From Actinophytocola algeriensis (GTDB taxonomy: Bacteria > Actinomycetota > Actinomycetes > Mycobacteriales > Pseudonocardiaceae), in NCBI RefSeq assembly GCF_014203735.1, contig NZ_JACHJQ010000003.1, positions 605,326 through 669,325 on the forward strand: DNA of 64,000 nucleotides, read 5' to 3'. Numbering within the stretch: position 1 is the stretch's first letter; each line of letters begins with the position of its first letter. This document shows, in pieces, positions 61,094-64,000 of this stretch. The notes beneath the pieces were generated by a model, which did no database searches, had not been told where the DNA came from, and saw only the letters and a list, made by a program, of their open reading frames with translations. A program made the translations under genes and the position numbers.

Positions 61094-61850
61094 ACATGCC
61101 GCCCGTGGCGTTGACGAACGTGCCCGTGATGCCGCGGGCGTGGTCGGAGGCCAGGAACGCGACCGTCTCCGCCACCTCCGCGAGCCGGGGCGAACGCTTC
61201 GTCATGCGCAGCGAGGCCAGGTGGTTCAGCACGCCCTGGTGTGCCTCCGGCGTGCCCATCGCGGGGTTGACGGCACCCAGCTTCTCCGGCGTCAGCGTCT
61301 CCGGGATGCCGGCCACCCACACGCCGACCACGCGCACCCCACTCGGACCGGTCTCGTACGCCAGGTTGCGGCACAGCGAGTCCAGTGCCGCGTCGGCGGG
61401 GCCCGTGCCACCCATCATCGGGCTGCCCGCGTGACCGGAACCGCTGTTCAGCACGACGATCACGCCGCTGCCCCGCGTGGTCATGATCCGCGCCGCCGCG
61501 CGGGCGGTGTTGAAGTGGGCGCGTGCGGCGTTCGCGACGGGGGCGAGGAAGTCCTCGGCGGCCATCTCGATGAGCGGTGTCCCCTGGACGTCGCCGCGCG
61601 CGACCAGGTTAAGCGAGATATCCAGGCTGCCGAACCGCTCCACCACCGACTCGGCGTGCGCGACCACGGCCGCCTCGTCGAGCGCGTCGACCACCGCGAC
61701 CTCGACGCTCTCGATCCCACCAGCGGCCTGCTGGAGCCGTTCGAGCGTCCGGCCGACCAGGTGGACCCGCACGCCCTGCTTCGCCAGGATCGTCGCCACC
61801 GCCGTGCCGATCGCGCCGCCGCCGCCGTAGATCACCGCGTTCTTCGTCAT
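61086..61850 (-). CDS. SDR-family protein lacking the YxxxK catalytic motif
   Basis: A 254-residue short-chain dehydrogenase fold. The cofactor loop AVIYGGGGAIGTAVA is at about 5-19, the NLVA-type strand is LNLVARGD, and the Ser is in VVLNSGSGHAG. At the place of the catalytic Tyr-x-x-x-Lys the sequence is GGTGPADAALDSL, so both Tyr and Lys are missing. The C-terminal FLASDHARGITGTFVNATGG is typical of SDRs. ATG 61850 begins MTKNAVIYGG. It may bind a nucleotide without reducing anything, or use other residues. Confidence 0.85.
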   Translation of the reverse strand: MTKNAVIYGGGGAIGTAVATILAKQGVRVHLVGRTLERLQQAAGGIESVEVAVVDALDEAAVVAHAESVVERFGSLDISLNLVARGDVQGTPLIEMAAEDFLAPVANAARAHFNTARAAARIMTTRGSGVIVVLNSGSGHAGSPMMGGTGPADAALDSLCRNLAYETGPSGVRVVGVWVAGIPETLTPEKLGAVNPAMGTPEAHQGVLNHLASLRMTKRSPRLAEVAETVAFLASDHARGITGTFVNATGGMFT

Positions 61851-61964
61851 GTCCGTCTCCTTCGGATCGTGTGCCAATGAAGACGCTGAATCGGGCGGCC
61901 GCTCATCAACGCAGGTCAGAGCGCGTTATTCGTCACGCGTTACGGCGTTACGACCCGACGTGGC

Positions 61965-62190
61965 TCAGTGGAAGTACGTCTCGACGACCTGTGTCATGGC
62001 CTCGGTTCCCCGGTCGGCTTGTTCCTGGGGCAACGCCTCGGGGTTGCTCAGGTCGCCGCGGCCGCCCGCGGATTCCACCGCGATGTGCGGGTTGCCCCGC
62101 GCGTGAATGTCGTCGCCCGGTGACAGGTAGATCTCGAAGGCCGTCCGGTCGGTGTCCCAGAACGTAGAGCGTGCGGGCCGGTCAATGGAG
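61965..62190 (-). pseudogene. Gene remnant (C-terminal part of an unrecognised protein)
   Basis: The 455 bases between the SDR gene and dprE2 hold one coding-like stretch on the minus strand, about 65 codons ending TYFH-stop at 61965. It contains TFWDTDRTAFEIYLSPGDD and NPHIAVESAGGRGDLSNPE. No start codon with a ribosome site precedes it, and the frame upstream turns into the complement of the dprE2 end. It could be the tail of a lost gene; a faint likeness to tails of creatininase-type amidohydrolases is not enough to name it. The remaining bases (61851-61964) show nothing else. Confidence 0.4.
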
Positions 62191-62305
62191 AGGTTTCGCA
62201 GACGCGACTTCGCGAGTACGCTGAGTGGTTGCTTGCGAACAGCAAGTTGCGGAACGGGCCGTCCACCGGAGCGCGGCGAACTGCCGGTGGACGGCCCCGT
62301 GCGCG

Positions 62306-63061
62306 TCAGATCGGCAGGCGGCGGAAGATCGGCCGCGGGACGTGCCGCAGGATCGAGAACAGCACGCGCAGCGGCGCGGGTGCCCACACCAGTTCCTTGC
62401 GCTTGGCCACGGCACTGACGACCACGTCCGCGACCTGGTCGGCCGTCGCGGACAGCGGCGCGGGCTTCATGCCCTCGGTCATCTTCGTCTTCACGAACCC
62501 GGGCCGGACCACGGTGACCGAGATGCCGTCACCCCGCAGCGCCTCGCCGAGACCGAGGTAGAAGCCGTCCATGCCGGCCTTCGTCGACCCGTACACGAAG
62601 TTCGAGCGGCGGACCCGCTCCCCGGCGACCGAGGACAGCGCGACCACGCGGCCGTGCCCCTGCCTGCGGAGGCGCTCCGCGAGCAGCACACCGACCGACA
62701 CCGGAGCCGTGTAGTTGACCTGCGCCAGCTCGACCGCGCGGCCGTGGTCCTGCCACGCCTGCTCCGCGTCGCCGAGCAGGCCGAACGCGAGCACCGTGAT
62801 GTCGATGTCGCCGTCGCCGAACGCCTTGTCCAGCACGGCGGCGTGCGAGTCGAAGTCCAGCGCGTCGAACTCCACGGTGGACACCGTGGCGCCCGCGGCG
62901 CGCAGGTCGTCGGCGGCCTTGTCGAGGCGCTCGGAGGGCCGCGCGGCGAGCACGACCCGCAGCGGGCGGCGCTTCGCGTACTTCGCGGCGACCGCCAGGC
63001 CGATCTCCGACGTGCCGCCCAACAGCAGCAGCGACTGGGGGTTCCCGACCGCGTCGATCAC
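62306..63061 (-). CDS. dprE2: Decaprenylphosphoryl-D-2-keto-erythropentose reductase
   Basis: NADH-dependent SDR that reduces the 2-keto intermediate made by DprE1 to decaprenyl-phosphoryl-arabinose, the donor for arabinan. The 251 residues carry LLGGTSEIGLAVA (Gly-rich loop, 15-21), ALSSVAG with Ser144, and VYGSTKAGMD with Tyr157 and Lys161. The C-terminal basic segment RHVPRPIFRRLPI is typical. Its ATG overlaps the DprE1 stop by four bases (ATGA), as in mycobacteria, so both are made together. Confidence 0.95.
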   Translation of the reverse strand: MIDAVGNPQSLLLLGGTSEIGLAVAAKYAKRRPLRVVLAARPSERLDKAADDLRAAGATVSTVEFDALDFDSHAAVLDKAFGDGDIDITVLAFGLLGDAEQAWQDHGRAVELAQVNYTAPVSVGVLLAERLRRQGHGRVVALSSVAGERVRRSNFVYGSTKAGMDGFYLGLGEALRGDGISVTVVRPGFVKTKMTEGMKPAPLSATADQVADVVVSAVAKRKELVWAPAPLRVLFSILRHVPRPIFRRLPI

Positions 63062-64000
63062 GACAACTCCAACCTTCTCGACATGTCCGAAGCGAACTTT
63101 CCTTCTGGGTCAACGGAAGCGCGGACCTTGCGCCACTCGTCGAGGCGCGGGTACCCGCGCGCGATGACCTCGGGCGTCGCGCGGGACTCCTTCGCCAGGT
63201 AGTGCCGTCCGCCCGCGGCGAGCACCAGCTCGTCCAGCTCCTCGCACAGCTCGTGCACGCCCGCGCCGACCGGCAGGTCGACGCACAACGTCCAGCCCTT
63301 CATGGGGAAGGACAGCGGCGCGCGGTTGCCGTCGCCGAAGCGCTTGAGCACGTTCAGCGCGGAGACCTTGCCGGTCTCGGTCATGCGCCGGACCGTGTGC
63401 CGGATGACGTCCTCGGCGCCGAACGGGACCACGTACTGGTACTGCAGGAAGCCGTGCGGCCCGTACCCGCGGTTCCACTCGCCGAACATGTCCAGCGGGT
63501 GCAGGAACTGCGTGATGTTCTGGACCGCGCCCATCTTCGTCGGCGACTTGCGGTACCAGAGCTCGCTGAACACCCGGCCGGTCACCTTGTTGAGCAGCCC
63601 GGGCGGGAACAGGTCGGGGACGACCAGCAGCTGCGGCGCCTCGAACCTGAGCGGGTGCCTGCGGCGTTTCGCCGGGAGGTCGTCGAGCGTGGCGTGGTTG
63701 GCGCGGGTGAGCAGGCCGCGGCCGAGGTGCGGCCCGGTGGTGACGGCGTCGAACCACGAGACGGACTCGACGTACTTCTCGTCGTCCACGCTCTGGCGCG
63801 CCATCAGCTCGTCGAGGCTGCCGAGCTGCTCGGTGTCGACGAGGAAGTACGCGGTCTCGACGTGGTTGAGGTGCAGGGTCGCCCTGAGGACGACACCGGT
63901 CAGCCCCATGCCGCCGACGGTGGCCCAGAAGAGGTCGTCGGCCGGGGTGAGGGTGGCGACCTCCCCGTCGGCGGTGAGCAGGTCGAGTTCGCTGATGTGG
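63058..64000 (-). CDS. dprE1: Decaprenylphosphoryl-beta-D-ribose oxidase (5-prime end outside window)
   Basis: FAD enzyme that oxidises decaprenyl-phosphoryl-ribose at C2, paired with DprE2. About 313 C-terminal residues are visible; the FAD-binding N-terminus lies beyond 64000. Seen in order are DLFWATVGGMGLTG, VSWFDA, GFLQYQYVVP, SALNVLKRFG and FPMKGWTLCVDLP, and the end is FASDMSRRLEL. The Cys in GWTLCVD falls where Cys387 of M. tuberculosis DprE1 sits, the residue bound by benzothiazinone drugs; the Asn two places before it is Thr here. The later Lys in LAKESR matches active-site Lys418. Confidence 0.95.
   Translation of the reverse strand, partial: HISELDLLTADGEVATLTPADDLFWATVGGMGLTGVVLRATLHLNHVETAYFLVDTEQLGSLDELMARQSVDDEKYVESVSWFDAVTTGPHLGRGLLTRANHATLDDLPAKRRRHPLRFEAPQLLVVPDLFPPGLLNKVTGRVFSELWYRKSPTKMGAVQNITQFLHPLDMFGEWNRGYGPHGFLQYQYVVPFGAEDVIRHTVRRMTETGKVSALNVLKRFGDGNRAPLSFPMKGWTLCVDLPVGAGVHELCEELDELVLAAGGRHYLAKESRATPEVIARGYPRLDEWRKVRASVDPEGKFASDMSRRLELS

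Noticed and set aside
63420-63520. Reading the His in YGPHGFLQYQ of DprE1 as a replacement of the benzothiazinone Cys
   Set aside because: Counting from the FLQYQ and conserved Lys positions places Cys387 in the later GWTLCVD segment, where the Cys is kept.

Overview
The window is high-GC actinobacterial DNA with many GTG starts and tightly packed genes. It carries the machinery for a mycobacterial-type arabinogalactan wall: UDP-galactopyranose mutase, two GlfT2-like galactofuranosyltransferases, decaprenyl-phosphate phosphoribosyltransferase with its phosphatase, and DprE1/DprE2. Together with LGFP-repeat wall proteins, XRE/DUF397 pairs and the style of the intergenic repeats, this points to Pseudonocardiales (Lentzea, Saccharothrix, Actinosynnema or a relative). 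The genus is inferred, not shown. The gene set follows, with large insertions, the order known around Rv3838c to Rv3790 of Mycobacterium tuberculosis (pheA, septum-formation protein, metallopeptidase, serS, Cof-type HAD hydrolase, glfT2, glf, Rv3807c, Rv3806c, dprE2/dprE1).

Layout. 0-6 kb: the 5-prime part of coaA, a GNAT acetyltransferase, a macro-domain protein, pheA, a DrrAB-type ABC exporter and arylamine N-acetyltransferase. 6-17.5 kb: accessory and regulatory genes: a DUF4232 lipoprotein, a two-component system, an ArsR regulator divergent from a secreted protein, a SigD/ShbA-type sigma factor, a secreted nuclease-like protein, a TetR/AurF-like oxygenase pair and RtcB. 17.5-26 kb: a TetR gene divergent from a frameshifted quinone oxidoreductase, a 1.4-kb degenerate repeat array, a VIT/VWA protein with its MerR regulator, a metallopeptidase, a septum-formation protein, serS and a second repeat array. 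26-43.6 kb: a cell-surface block with an OafA-type acyltransferase, LhgO, a Thr-rich LAxTG protein, two DUF6541 membrane proteins facing each other around a flippase-GT2-DUF2304-GT2 operon, an LGFP-tailed sugar dehydrogenase and an RCC1-repeat secreted protein. 43.7-49.7 kb: GlfT2-like enzyme, methyltransferase, second GlfT2-like enzyme, then a secreted protein with a class F sortase. 49.7-54.3 kb: cspA, SixA phosphatase, a perfect 30-bp palindromic repeat array, HAD hydrolase, LLM oxidoreductase and an HhH-GPD protein. 54.4-57.2 kb: the glf-phosphatase-phosphoribosyltransferase operon. 57.2-62.2 kb: an accessory island with an AbiE toxin-antitoxin pair meeting a VapBC-like pair tail to tail, a VOC protein, an XRE/DUF397 pair, an unusual SDR and a gene remnant. 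62.3 kb to the end: dprE2 and a truncated dprE1.

How they work together. The DprE, phosphoribosyltransferase and phosphatase genes make decaprenyl-phosphoryl-arabinose. Glf and the GlfT2-like enzymes make galactan. The DUF6541/flippase/GT2 block looks like a separate, largely undescribed lipid-linked glycan export and decoration system; this is inference. Sortase and LGFP proteins would display proteins on the same envelope. No rRNA, tRNA, CRISPR array or insertion sequence was recognised.
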